This document shows positions 55,648-64,000 of a stretch of 64,000 bases of DNA, one piece after another. The notes below the pieces were generated by a model, which did no database searches, was not told the DNA's origin, and saw nothing but the letters and a program-made list of their open reading frames with translations. Numbering within the stretch: position 1 is the first letter of the stretch; each line of letters opens with the position of its first letter. Source of the DNA: Cupriavidus plantarum (lineage in GTDB: Bacteria > Pseudomonadota > Gammaproteobacteria > Burkholderiales > Burkholderiaceae); contig NZ_CAJPUX010000006.1 in the NCBI RefSeq assembly GCF_905397285.1, forward strand, positions 62,001 to 126,000, read 5' to 3'. The position numbers and the translations under genes are program-made.

Positions 55648-56799
55648 TTACTTGCCACCAACCGTTTCCAGCACGGTCCACTTGCCATCGGCCACCTTGT
55701 ACACGGTGATACCACCGTCCTTCAGGTCGCCACGGGCGTCATAGGCCAGCGTCTTGGTGGTCACGCCCGGCATATTGGTCGCGGCCAGCACCGGCAGGTA
55801 ACGCGCGGGATCGGCCGAACCGGCCTTGATCATCGCGGTCATCATCGCGGTCGCGCCGTCATAAGCGTACGGCGAGTACGTCTGGACCTTGCCGCCGAAG
55901 CGCTTCTCGTACTTCTTCTCGTACGCGGCACCACCGGGCATCTGCTCGAGCGGCAGGCCGGCCAGCGACACGACGGTGCCATCCGCCGACGAACCCGCCA
56001 GCTTCAGGAAGTTGTCCGTCTTGGACATTTCGCCCGACACCAGCGGTGCCTTCAGGCCCAGTTCCTTGATCTGCTTGGCCATCGGCGCCGATTGCGTTTC
56101 CGCGCCGCCGTAGAAGATCACGTCCGGATTGCTGCGCTTGAGGTTGGTCAGCACGGCCTTGAAGTCCACGGCCTTGTCGTTCGTGAACTCGCGACGCACG
56201 ATCTTGCCGCCCGCGGCCTTGGCGGCCTTCTCGAACTCGTCGGCCAGGCCCTGGCCGTAGGCGGTACGGTCATCCACGATCGCGATGTTCTTCGCGCCGA
56301 GCTTCTTCACGACGTACGCGCCGATCACCGAGCCCTGCTGGGTGTCGGACGTCATCATGCGGAACGTGGTCTTGAAACCCTGCTTTGTGTACTCGGGCGC
56401 GGTCGCCATCGCGATCTGCGGAATGCCGGCGCGGTTGTAGACCATCGAGGCCGGGATGCTGGTACCCGAGTTGAAATGGCCGAGCATGCCTTGGATGCCG
56501 GCATCCACGAGCTTCTGGGCGACGACGGAACCGGTCTTCGGATCGGCCTGATCGTCTTCGGAGACCAGCACGAACTTCACTTCCTTGCCGCCGATTTTCG
56601 GCTTCGTGGCGTTCATGTCCTCGATGGCGAGAACCACGCCGTTCTGCATGTCCTTGCCGTATTGCGCCTGGCCACCGGTCATCGGCGCCGCGAAACCCAG
56701 CTTGATTTCCTGTGCCTGCGCGAATGCAGCCGAGGCCATGGTCAGGCCGGCAACGGTCATCGCGATCGTCATGGCCGTCTTGTGGAAGGTCGTGCTCAT
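55648..56799 (-). CDS. branched-chain amino acid-type ABC substrate-binding protein
   Basis: 383 residues. Signal peptide 1-28 (AMTIAMTVAGLTMASAAFAQ), then the LivJ/LivK fold: EIKLGFAAPMTGGQAQYGKDM, VKFVLVSEDDQADPKTGSVVAQ, GMLGHFNSGTSIPASMVYN, AIVDDRTAYGQGLADEFEKAA. It probably binds Leu/Ile/Val or a related amino acid in the periplasm. The Liv permeases and ATPases are not in this window. Ribosome-binding site AAGGAGAAC is strong. Confidence 0.92.
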   Translation of the reverse strand: MSTTFHKTAMTIAMTVAGLTMASAAFAQAQEIKLGFAAPMTGGQAQYGKDMQNGVVLAIEDMNATKPKIGGKEVKFVLVSEDDQADPKTGSVVAQKLVDAGIQGMLGHFNSGTSIPASMVYNRAGIPQIAMATAPEYTKQGFKTTFRMMTSDTQQGSVIGAYVVKKLGAKNIAIVDDRTAYGQGLADEFEKAAKAAGGKIVRREFTNDKAVDFKAVLTNLKRSNPDVIFYGGAETQSAPMAKQIKELGLKAPLVSGEMSKTDNFLKLAGSSADGTVVSLAGLPLEQMPGGAAYEKKYEKRFGGKVQTYSPYAYDGATAMMTAMIKAGSADPARYLPVLAATNMPGVTTKTLAYDARGDLKDGGITVYKVADGKWTVLETVGGK

Positions 56800-56930
56800 C
56801 AGTTCTCCTTGGTACCATCTATGCCGATGTCGTCGGCGTTTTCTACGGCCCAGTGTAGGCAGAACTGGACCGTTCCTGGTGGCGTGACGGTTGCGGGATC
56901 GCCGCGCCCGTCACATCTTTCTTCGTGCCC

Positions 56931-59900
56931 TCAGCCAATGGTCATGAGGCTGGCATTGCCGCCCGCCGCGGCGGTGTTGACCGACAGCGAGCGCTCGATC
57001 AGCAAACGCTCGAGCGCGATGTTCGGTTCACCGTGCCCAAGTCCCTGTACGCTGACGATCGGACCCGGACGCGCGGCCACCTGCTCGCAGACGGTGCGCA
57101 ACTGATCGGAGTCTCCGTGGTGCAGCACGGCATCGAATGCTGCGTCGGCGGACGACCAGTCGCCACGATCGGCAACGAGGCGGACGCGCGATTGTACTGC
57201 CTTGGGCAGGCGTGCCAACAGACCCTTCGAGAGCGGGATATCCGCCCATGCCGCCTCCGCGCCAACGGCCAGCACGGCAGCCAGCTGCAGCGCGAGATCG
57301 GACTCGTGCTGCGCGAGGCAAAGCACGCGCTCGCGTGGCAGCAGCGAGTAGGTGTTGCGCTCGCCCGTCGGCCCCGGCAGCGTGGCCGAAAGGCCCGACG
57401 GCGACGCCGCGGCAAACTGCTCGCACGCGGCAGCCAGCGCCGATTCGCCCGCACCCTGCGCCCAGGTCTTCAACGCTTCCAGCGCGTCGGCGCCCGGCCG
57501 CAGCGCTTCGGGCGCCCCGTTCACGTCGGCGGCCCGCACGGTGCGCACCACGGCGTCCTGCGGGCAGACCGACAGCAGGCGATGCAGGTACAGCGGGCCG
57601 CCGGCCTTCGGACCGGTGCCCGACAGGCCTTCGCCGCCGAACGGCTGCACCCCCACGACGGCGCCGACGATATTGCGGTTGACGTACAGGTTGCCGACGT
57701 GCGCGCGGCCCACGATATGCGCGATCGTTTCATCGATCCGCGTGTGGATGCCGAGCGTCAGGCCGTAGCCGGTACCGTTGATCTGGCCGATCAGCGTGTC
57801 CAGCGCGGCGCGCGGGAAGCGCACCACGTGCAGCACGGGACCGAACACTTCGCGTTGCAGCTCTTCGATGCTGTCGAGTTCGATCAGCGTCGGCGGCACG
57901 AAGGTGCCGTTGCGGCACGCGGCCGACTCGGCCGCGGCGGCATCCGCCTGATGCACGCGGCGGCCCTTGGCGCGCATCGCGTCGATATGGCGCACGATGT
58001 TGCCGCGCGCGTCCTCGTCGATGACGGGGCCGACGTCGACCGACAACCGGTCCGGATTGCCCAGCGTGAGCTCGCGCATCGCGCCCTTGAGCATCTCGAT
58101 CACGCGATCCGCGACGTCTTCCTGCAGGCACAGCACGCGCAGGGCCGAACAACGCTGGCCCGCGGAGTCGAAGGCCGACGTGACCACGTCGCCCACGACC
58201 TGCTCGGCCAGCGCGGACGAGTCCACGATCATCGCATTCTGGCCCCCGGTCTCGGCGATCAGCGGCACGGGACGGCCCGCCGCGTCGAGGCGGCCAGCCA
58301 CGTTGCGCTGGAGCAGACGGGCCACTTCGGTCGAACCCGTGAACATCACGCCCTTCACGCGCGCATCGCCCACAAGGGCGGCACCCACGGTTTCACCGCG
58401 GCCCGGCAGCAGTTGCACGGCACCGGCCGGCACGCCAGCCTCGCGCAGCAGCCGCACGGCCTGCGCCGCGATCAGCGGCGTTTGTTCGGCCGGCTTGGCC
58501 AGCACGGTATTGCCCGCCGCGAGCGCCGCGGCGACCTGGCCCGTGAAGATCGCCAGCGGGAAGTTCCACGGGCTGATGCAGACCACCGGACCCAGCGGAC
58601 GATGCGTATCGTTGGAGAAGCTCTCACGCACCTGCACCGCGTAGTAACGCAGGAAGTCCACGGCCTCGCGCACTTCGGCGATCGCGTTCGAGAAAGTCTT
58701 GCCGGCCTCGCGCATGATCACGCCCATCAGCGACTGCATCTGGGCTTCCATCAGGTCCGCGGCACGCTCCAGCGCTGCCGCGCGGACTTCGGGCGGCGTC
58801 GCCTGCCAGATGGGCGCGGCGTTCACGGCGGCGGCCAGCGCGGCCTCGACCTCGGCCGGGGTCGCTTCGCTGACATGGCCAACCACGTCGCGATGATCGG
58901 CCGGGTTCAGCACGGGCACGAGCACCGCATCCGCACGATCCACCTCCGTACCGAGCAGCGGTTCGGCGCGGACCTGCTCGCTGGCACCTGCCAGGAGCGC
59001 CGAAGACAGCGAGGCAAGCCGATGCTCGTTCGACAGGTCGATGCCGGCGGAATTGGCGCGCGTGCCGCCGTACAGTGTGCGTGGCTGCGGAATGCGCGGG
59101 TGCGGCTGGCCGAGCACGCCCTCCTCCCGGTGCATGTCCTCCACCACCGCGACGGGGTCGGCCACGAGTTCGTCCAGCGCGATCGTCTCGTCGGCGATGC
59201 GGTTCACGAACGAGGTGTTGGCGCCGTTCTCGAGCAGACGGCGCACGAGGTAAGCCAGCAGCGTTTCATGCGTGCCCACCGGTGCATAGATGCGGCACGG
59301 GCGGCCGAACTTTCCGTCGGCGATCGCGCCCACCACCTGGTCGTACAGCGGCTCGCCCATGCCGTGCAGGCACTGGAACTCGTACTGGCCGGGATAGTAG
59401 TTCTGGCCCGCGATCTGATAGATCGCCGACAGGGTGTGCGCGTTGTGCGTGGCGAACTGCGGATAGATCGCGTCCGGCACGGACAGCAGCTTGCGCGCGC
59501 ACGCGATGTACGACACGTCCGTGTAGACCTTGCGCGTGTACACCGGATAGCCTTCCAGACCATCCACCTGCGCGCGCTTGATCTCGCTGTCCCAGTACGC
59601 ACCCTTCACCAGACGGATCATCAGGCGATGGCGGCTGCGGCGCGCGAGGTCGATCAGGTAGTCGATCACGAACGGGCAGCGCTTCTGGTAGCCCTGCACC
59701 ACGAAGCCGATACCGTTCCAGCCCGCGAGTTCGGGCTCGAAGCACAGGCGCTCGAGCAGATCGAGCGAGATCTCGAGGCGATCCGCTTCTTCCGCATCGA
59801 TGTTGATGCCGATGTCGTACTGGCGCGCAAGCATCGTGAGCGACTTCAGGCGGCCATACAGTTCGCCGATCACGCGCTCGTGCTGGGCGCGGCTGTAGCG

Positions 59901-60905
59901 CGGATGAAGCGCCGACAGCTTGATCGAGATGCCGGGGCCTTCATAGATGCCGCGGCCGCGCGATGCCTGGCCGATCGCGTGGATCGCCTGCTCGTAGGAG
60001 GCGAGGTATTTCTGTGCGTCGGCCTCGGTCATCGCGGCCTCGCCGAGCATGTCGTACGAGTAGCGGAAGCCCTCGGCTTCGTATTTGCGGGCGTTGGCGA
60101 GCGCTTCGGAAATCGTTTCGCCGGTCACGAACTGCTCGCCCATGAGGCGCATCGCCATGTCCACGCCCTTGCGGATCAGCGGCTCGCCGCCCTTGCCGAT
60201 GATGCGCGTGAGCGCCTTCGACAGACCGGCTTCGGTATGCGTGGCCACGAGCTTGCCCGTCAGCAGCAGACCCCACGTGGCGGCGTTGACGAACAGCGAC
60301 GGGCTTTGGCCCAGATGCGACTGCCAGTTGGCGCCACTGATCTTGTCGCGGATCAGTGCGTCGCGCGTGGCCTTGTCGGGAATGCGCAGCAGCGCTTCCG
60401 CCAGGCACATCAGCGCCACGCCTTCCTGCGACGACAGCGAGAATTCCTGGATGAGGCCCTGCACGAGGCCTTCGCGGCCGGTGCCGACCTTTTGCTCGCG
60501 CAGGCGGCTAGCCAGCGTCTTGGCCATCTTGATGGCCGCTTCCGCCTGCTTCTGCGGCAGGCGCGCCTGCTCGAGGAGCACGGGCACGCATTCCGTCTCG
60601 GGACGGCGATAGGCCGAGGTGATGGCGGCGCGCAGCACGGACTGCGGCTGGATGCTCTGCGCGAACTCGAGGAATGGCTGCGGCATGGCGTCGCCGGCGA
60701 ACTCGTTCGCTTCGGCGCCATCGGCCTCGCTCACGGGGGCGGCGCCCGCCTCGTGCGGCTGATGACCGCGCTCCACCTGCTCCAGGTAGGTGAAGATGGC
60801 CTGCTTGATCAGCCAGTGCGGGGTGCGGTCGATGGATTGGGCGACGCGCTTGAGGCGTTCGCGCGATGCGTCGTCGAGCTTGACGCCGAGCGTGGTGGTG
60901 GCCAT
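56931..60905 (-). CDS. putA: trifunctional PutA: repressor, proline dehydrogenase and P5C dehydrogenase
   Basis: 1324 residues. An N-terminal ribbon-helix-helix (1-47: LGVKLDDASRERLKRVAQS, TPHWLIKQAIFTYL) binds DNA, marking the trifunctional type. The PRODH domain (about 200-560) includes GISIKLSALHPRY, GYQKRCPFVIDYL and RLVKGAYWDSEIK. The aldehyde dehydrogenase domain (about 640-1120) has GPVVCISPWNFPLAIFTGQ, VMFTGSTEVARLLQ and the catalytic Cys in SAGQRCSALRVL. It oxidises proline to glutamate via FAD and NAD+ at the inner membrane and represses its own gene. Start at 60905 follows GGAG. Operator half-sites are at 60995-61042. Confidence 0.97.
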   Translation of the reverse strand: MATTTLGVKLDDASRERLKRVAQSIDRTPHWLIKQAIFTYLEQVERGHQPHEAGAAPVSEADGAEANEFAGDAMPQPFLEFAQSIQPQSVLRAAITSAYRRPETECVPVLLEQARLPQKQAEAAIKMAKTLASRLREQKVGTGREGLVQGLIQEFSLSSQEGVALMCLAEALLRIPDKATRDALIRDKISGANWQSHLGQSPSLFVNAATWGLLLTGKLVATHTEAGLSKALTRIIGKGGEPLIRKGVDMAMRLMGEQFVTGETISEALANARKYEAEGFRYSYDMLGEAAMTEADAQKYLASYEQAIHAIGQASRGRGIYEGPGISIKLSALHPRYSRAQHERVIGELYGRLKSLTMLARQYDIGINIDAEEADRLEISLDLLERLCFEPELAGWNGIGFVVQGYQKRCPFVIDYLIDLARRSRHRLMIRLVKGAYWDSEIKRAQVDGLEGYPVYTRKVYTDVSYIACARKLLSVPDAIYPQFATHNAHTLSAIYQIAGQNYYPGQYEFQCLHGMGEPLYDQVVGAIADGKFGRPCRIYAPVGTHETLLAYLVRRLLENGANTSFVNRIADETIALDELVADPVAVVEDMHREEGVLGQPHPRIPQPRTLYGGTRANSAGIDLSNEHRLASLSSALLAGASEQVRAEPLLGTEVDRADAVLVPVLNPADHRDVVGHVSEATPAEVEAALAAAVNAAPIWQATPPEVRAAALERAADLMEAQMQSLMGVIMREAGKTFSNAIAEVREAVDFLRYYAVQVRESFSNDTHRPLGPVVCISPWNFPLAIFTGQVAAALAAGNTVLAKPAEQTPLIAAQAVRLLREAGVPAGAVQLLPGRGETVGAALVGDARVKGVMFTGSTEVARLLQRNVAGRLDAAGRPVPLIAETGGQNAMIVDSSALAEQVVGDVVTSAFDSAGQRCSALRVLCLQEDVADRVIEMLKGAMRELTLGNPDRLSVDVGPVIDEDARGNIVRHIDAMRAKGRRVHQADAAAAESAACRNGTFVPPTLIELDSIEELQREVFGPVLHVVRFPRAALDTLIGQINGTGYGLTLGIHTRIDETIAHIVGRAHVGNLYVNRNIVGAVVGVQPFGGEGLSGTGPKAGGPLYLHRLLSVCPQDAVVRTVRAADVNGAPEALRPGADALEALKTWAQGAGESALAAACEQFAAASPSGLSATLPGPTGERNTYSLLPRERVLCLAQHESDLALQLAAVLAVGAEAAWADIPLSKGLLARLPKAVQSRVRLVADRGDWSSADAAFDAVLHHGDSDQLRTVCEQVAARPGPIVSVQGLGHGEPNIALERLLIERSLSVNTAAAGGNASLMTIG

Positions 60906-60969
60906 GCGGGAGATCTCCGGGAGAGCGGGAGCAGGCGTTGACCCAATGGGAGCCTGCGGGACTGTGCGC

Positions 60970-61042
60970 ATATTACGCGCGCCCCGCGCTAGGGTGCAAC
61001 CTAGTGCAACCACTTAGTAGCAACCGGCTCCAGTGGGTTGCA
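60970..61042 (-). promoter_or_regulatory. putA promoter overlapped by PutA operator half-sites
   Basis: On the minus strand TTGCAC (60994-60999), 18 nt, TAATAT (60970-60975): a plausible sigma-70 promoter. The hexamer GTTGCA, the known core of PutA operators, occurs on one or the other strand at 60995-61000, 61005-61010 and 61037-61042. Two copies are 10 bp apart, on the same helical face, and the first overlaps the -35 box. A further near-match (AGCAAC) is at 61019-61024. Confidence 0.75.
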
Positions 61043-61066
61043 CTTTCACCACATCCACCGCCCGGA

Positions 61067-63427
61067 TCAGATGCGCAGCGGATCGATCTCTAGCTGCCAG
61101 CGCACGCCCCGTCCGGCATCCCCGAGATCGTCCAGCAACGGCAGCCAGCCCGCTACGAATCGTTGCAGCAGCGGGCGAGAGCCCGCTTCGACGAGCATCT
61201 GCGCCCGCTCCTTGTTGTAGACGCGCACCATCGACATGGGCACCGGATCGTGGAGTTGCACCTCTTCCGCGCCGGCGCAACCGATGGCGGCGTCGCGGGC
61301 CGCGCGCAGGAAGGCCAGCGAGTGTTCGAGTTCGCGGTGCTCGGCCGTCAGCAGCACCTGGTACGCGAACGGCGGCAGGCAGGACTGGCGCCGTTCGCGC
61401 AGCTGACTGGCGGCGAAGCCGTCGTAATCGTGGCGCGCCAGCGCCTGCAGCGCGGGGGCATCGGGATACCGTGTCTGGATCAGGACCTCGCCCGCGAGAC
61501 CGGCCCGGCCCGCGCGGCCGGATACCTGCATCAGGGAGGCAAACAGATGCTCGGCCGCGCGAAAGTCGTGGCTGAACATGGCCGCATCCGGATGCACGAT
61601 ACCGACGAGCGTCACGCGCTGGAAATCGTGCCCCTTGGCGACCATCTGCGTGCCGACGAGGATATCCACCTCGCCCGCGTGAACGCCGTCGAACATCGCC
61701 TGCGCGCTGCCCTTGCGCCGCGTCGAGTCGGCGTCGATACGCGCGACGCGGGCCTGTGGAAAACGCGCGGCCAGCGCCTCCTCGATGCGCTGCGTGCCGC
61801 GGCCCAGCGGCGCGATATCGACGTTGCCGCAGTCAGGGCAATGATGCGGCACCGGCGATTCAAGGCCGCAGTGGTGGCAGCGCAGCCGCCGCTCGGGACG
61901 ATGCAGCACGAGGTACGCCGAACAACGCGGACAACCCGACAGCCAGCCGCAGCTATCGCACGCGAGCACGGGCGCGTAGCCCCGGCGGTTCAGGAACAGC
62001 AGGCTTTGCTCGCCGCGCGCGAGCCGCGCGTCGATGGCCTCGAGCAGCGGTTGTGACAGGCCCTCGTACATTGGCCGCTGGCGCTGGCGCTCCATGTTCA
62101 GGTCGATCAGGCGGACGGTCGGCAGCACCGCATCGGCCTGCGCGCGCTCGCGCAGCACGAGCTTGCGGTAGGCGCCCTGCTCCGCGCGCCACCACGTTTC
62201 CATCGAGGGCGTGGCCGAGCCGAGCACCACGGGAATCGCCAGTTGCTTCGCGCGCCAGACCGCGAGATCGCGCGCCGAGTACCGCAGCCCTTCCTGCTGC
62301 TTGTACGAGGTGTCGTGCTCCTCGTCCACCACGATCAGCCGCAGGTTCGGCGCGGAAGCCATGATGGCCATGCGCGTGCCGAGCACGATGCGCGCCTCCC
62401 CCGTGTGCGCGGCGAGCCATTGCAGGCTTCGCTCCTGGTCCGCAAGGCCGCTGTGGAGGACGGCGAGCGGCAGCGCCGGAAATCGCGCGGCGACGCGCGC
62501 CTGCAACTGCGGCGTCAGGTTGATTTCGGGAACAAGCATGAGAACCTGCGCGGCGGAATCGGCGGCAAGAACGGCTTCCATCGCATGCAGGTAGACCTCG
62601 GTCTTGCCGCTGCCCGTCACGCCGTGAAGCAGGAAAGGCGCGTACCCGGTGGCTTGCCCGATGGCCGCAACGGCAGCTTCCTGCTCGGCATGCAATGCCG
62701 GGCGTGCCGACGGCGGCCGATCGGGGGCGACGTCGAGCAGCGGGCCGATATCGCGCGACGCCTCAACCCAGCCGGCGGCTTCCCACTCGGCCAGGCGCGC
62801 GGGAGCGGCGCTGCAATGGGTACGCGCCACCGGTAACGGCATCCAGTCGCGCGCGTCGCGCGCGATCAGCGCCTCCGCGAGCGCCACCACGGTCTTCGCG
62901 CGCGCGGGCAGCGCGGCGCGCAAGGCGTCGGCGGCACCGGGCCGCAGCCGATAGCGGACCATGCGCGCGCGATCGCCGAGGCGTGCCCACGTATCGGGCT
63001 CGCGCAGGGATGGCGGCAACGCGGGCAGCATCACTTCGCCAAGCCGCCGCTGGTAATACCCGGCGGCGAAGCGCGCGAGCGCGATCCAGGTCGGGGCGAG
63101 CGGGGGCAGCCAATCGACCCGCGCGGCGATGGGTCGAATCCGGTCCTCGGGGACATCCGAGACATCGGTGAGCGCCACCACCACGCCGACGGCGCTGCGG
63201 CGTCCGAACGGGACGACCACGAGTTCGCCGGGCGCGGCGAGCGCGCCGTCCGGGGACGCAGCAAGGTAGTCAAAGCAGTCGTCCGCCGGCGTGTCGATCG
63301 CCACACGCGCAATCCGGGGCGCGCCCGGGTTCGCGTCGGTTGGCGAAGCGGAAGAGGACGAATGTGTGCCCATTGTCTGTGGTTCCGCCGCGACGGCCGA
63401 GGCGTCCGCGATATCGTCAGCAACCAT
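61067..63427 (-). CDS. priA: primosomal protein N' (replication restart helicase PriA)
   Basis: 786 residues. 3'-DNA-end binding N-terminus (about 25-140: VAIDTPADDCFDYLAA, VVPFGRRSAVGVVV), Walker A GVTGSGKTEVYLHAM, Walker B VDEEHDTSYKQQEGLRY, zinc-binding cysteines CDSCGWLSGCPRC and CHHCGLE...HHCPDCG, then helicase motif VGTQMVAKGHDFQRVTLVG and QVSGRAGRAGLAGEV. It reloads the replisome at stalled forks. ATG at 63427 or an in-frame ATG at 63373 (MGTHSS); the first 40 residues are weakly conserved. Confidence 0.96.
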   Translation of the reverse strand: MVADDIADASAVAAEPQTMGTHSSSSASPTDANPGAPRIARVAIDTPADDCFDYLAASPDGALAAPGELVVVPFGRRSAVGVVVALTDVSDVPEDRIRPIAARVDWLPPLAPTWIALARFAAGYYQRRLGEVMLPALPPSLREPDTWARLGDRARMVRYRLRPGAADALRAALPARAKTVVALAEALIARDARDWMPLPVARTHCSAAPARLAEWEAAGWVEASRDIGPLLDVAPDRPPSARPALHAEQEAAVAAIGQATGYAPFLLHGVTGSGKTEVYLHAMEAVLAADSAAQVLMLVPEINLTPQLQARVAARFPALPLAVLHSGLADQERSLQWLAAHTGEARIVLGTRMAIMASAPNLRLIVVDEEHDTSYKQQEGLRYSARDLAVWRAKQLAIPVVLGSATPSMETWWRAEQGAYRKLVLRERAQADAVLPTVRLIDLNMERQRQRPMYEGLSQPLLEAIDARLARGEQSLLFLNRRGYAPVLACDSCGWLSGCPRCSAYLVLHRPERRLRCHHCGLESPVPHHCPDCGNVDIAPLGRGTQRIEEALAARFPQARVARIDADSTRRKGSAQAMFDGVHAGEVDILVGTQMVAKGHDFQRVTLVGIVHPDAAMFSHDFRAAEHLFASLMQVSGRAGRAGLAGEVLIQTRYPDAPALQALARHDYDGFAASQLRERRQSCLPPFAYQVLLTAEHRELEHSLAFLRAARDAAIGCAGAEEVQLHDPVPMSMVRVYNKERAQMLVEAGSRPLLQRFVAGWLPLLDDLGDAGRGVRWQLEIDPLRI

Positions 63428-63963
63428 GGGCTGGCACGTGGCGGTGCATGTCCGGTGCGCGGTCGTTGTGCATGGGTGCTACCTCGGGCGCGTGTGCCGG
63501 ATTCTGTGTGCGGCGCAACATCAACTTAAAGTAAAACTTCAAATGTGACCCTAAGTCGATGATAGATGGCTGCTTTTCCACGCCAACCCGCGTACCTGTG
63601 GATAACTTTGTTGAAAAGTCAGTCGATCTACCCGCGAAGGCCCGCGAAACAAGGCTTCCATCGTCTTCGCAGGCGCGTTTGAAGAACATTCAAAGCCTTT
63701 AAAATCAATGGGTTGCCTATATCCCCCCGGAGGGCTAAGGGGTAACCCGCCCTTGCACTGCCGCAAACCTATCGGTGTGCATAAGTCAAGCCTTGACACG
63801 CGCTGCGAAGCACCTTTTTGGCGAAAGCTGACGAAATAGTTTACTTGACACCGGCATGGAAGCGCCTCTCAGGCTACCACGGCGGCGCGGTTGGACGCAT
63901 CGCTGCGGCGCGGGGTAAATAGCCAGTTGCAACCCACGCCGTCGCGCGTCCGTGTCCGCCGCG
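63428..63963. other. 536-nt gene-free stretch with two DnaA-box matches
   Basis: Between priA and the probable hemE end. TTATCCACA (minus strand, 63597-63605) and TTATGCACA (minus strand, 63776-63784) match TTATNCACA. Between them lies a relatively AT-rich run at 63686-63710. No gene or terminator with a clear stem is seen. Whether it is only the hemE-priA intergenic region or a DnaA-binding region is open. Confidence 0.45.
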
Positions 63964-64000
63964 TCAGCCCTGCGCGCGCAGCGTCCGGCTGTAAGCGTGC
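63964..64000 (-). CDS. hemE: C-terminal end of a minus-strand gene, probably hemE
   Basis: The last 12 codons before the window edge read ...HAYSRTLRAQG-stop on the minus strand. Position next to priA in Burkholderiaceae and the HxYSR pattern at the C-terminus fit uroporphyrinogen decarboxylase, but so short a piece cannot prove it. Confidence 0.4.
   Translation of the reverse strand, partial: HAYSRTLRAQG

Noticed and set aside
56925..60941. 1338-codon open frame on the plus strand, antisense to putA
   Set aside because: Composition is typical of an antisense shadow in high-GC DNA (rich in Arg, His, Gln, Val) and it has no domain; the minus strand encodes an intact PutA.
63551..63799. 82-codon minus-strand frame in the priA-hemE gap
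   Set aside because: No ribosome-binding site, hydrophobic core or family motif; the composition is unlike the neighbours.

Overview
The window looks like a stretch of the main chromosome of a high-GC betaproteobacterium of the family Burkholderiaceae, most likely Cupriavidus or a close Ralstonia-type relative. This rests on the G+C-rich codon use, the full-length proteins of typical burkholderial families (gcl-hyi-glxR-glycerate kinase-pyk operon, gcvTHP under a tandem glycine riboswitch, trifunctional PutA beside PriA) and remembered gene order in that group; no database comparison was possible. I see no prophage, insertion sequence, CRISPR array or rRNA operon. The only RNA genes or elements I can support are one tRNA-Arg(CCG) and the glycine riboswitch.

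Layout. 1-1.1 kb: the 3' end of a DEDDh exonuclease, a His-rich one-helix membrane protein and an ArsC/YfgD-like protein. 1.3-6.3 kb: two M20 amidohydrolases on the minus strand, divergent from a DctA-type transporter and a GntR regulator; probably one ureide/carbamoyl-compound or peptide utilisation locus. 6.5-8.2 kb: a LysR regulator and an unknown membrane protein. 8.5-15.0 kb: a five-gene operon taking glyoxylate to pyruvate. 15.1-18.7 kb: a zinc peptidase, a small repeat protein, a CadR-like metal sensor with its operator, and HtpX. 18.8-25.8 kb: a self-sufficient CYP102-type P450 with a divergent TetR regulator and an HSL-type hydrolase, then ArfB and a BBE-type flavin oxidase. 26-30 kb: an acetyltransferase, an ABC-F ATPase, RidA and a LysR regulator. 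30.1-33.1 kb: a BrnTA toxin-antitoxin pair, tRNA-Arg, a diheme cytochrome c5-type protein and an orphan ORF. 33.2-40.6 kb: HemN with an FNR-type promoter, a lone periplasmic binding protein, a two-component system whose sensor carries an EF-hand loop, and Rep helicase. 40.9-49.4 kb: a small lipoprotein, the glycine riboswitch and gcvTHP, a DUF421 protein, serine deaminase, an ETHE1-like persulfide dioxygenase and an OsmC-like protein. 49.6-56.8 kb: envelope and TPR proteins, a YbdK-type ligase translationally coupled to a cation/proton antiporter, and a LivJ-type binding protein. 56.9-64 kb: PutA, PriA, a 536-nt gene-free stretch with two DnaA-box matches, and probably the last codons of hemE.

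How the genes work together. Much of the window is central nitrogen and C1/C2 metabolism: ureide or amide hydrolysis, glyoxylate to glycerate to pyruvate, glycine cleavage to C1 units, serine to pyruvate, and proline to glutamate. Regulation is unusually legible: a tandem glycine riboswitch followed by an intrinsic terminator, a class II FNR box at hemN, PutA half-sites over the putA -35 box, a palindrome between the P450 and its TetR gene, a CadR-type dyad, and a brnTA promoter that predicts a leaderless transcript. I found no wholly new multi-gene system. The best leads are the EF-hand sensor kinase, the CYP102/TetR/hydrolase module, the YbdK-antiporter coupling, the four-copy 12-residue-repeat exported protein, the orphan CadR with a divergent exported protein, and the unassigned ORF at 32.55 kb.
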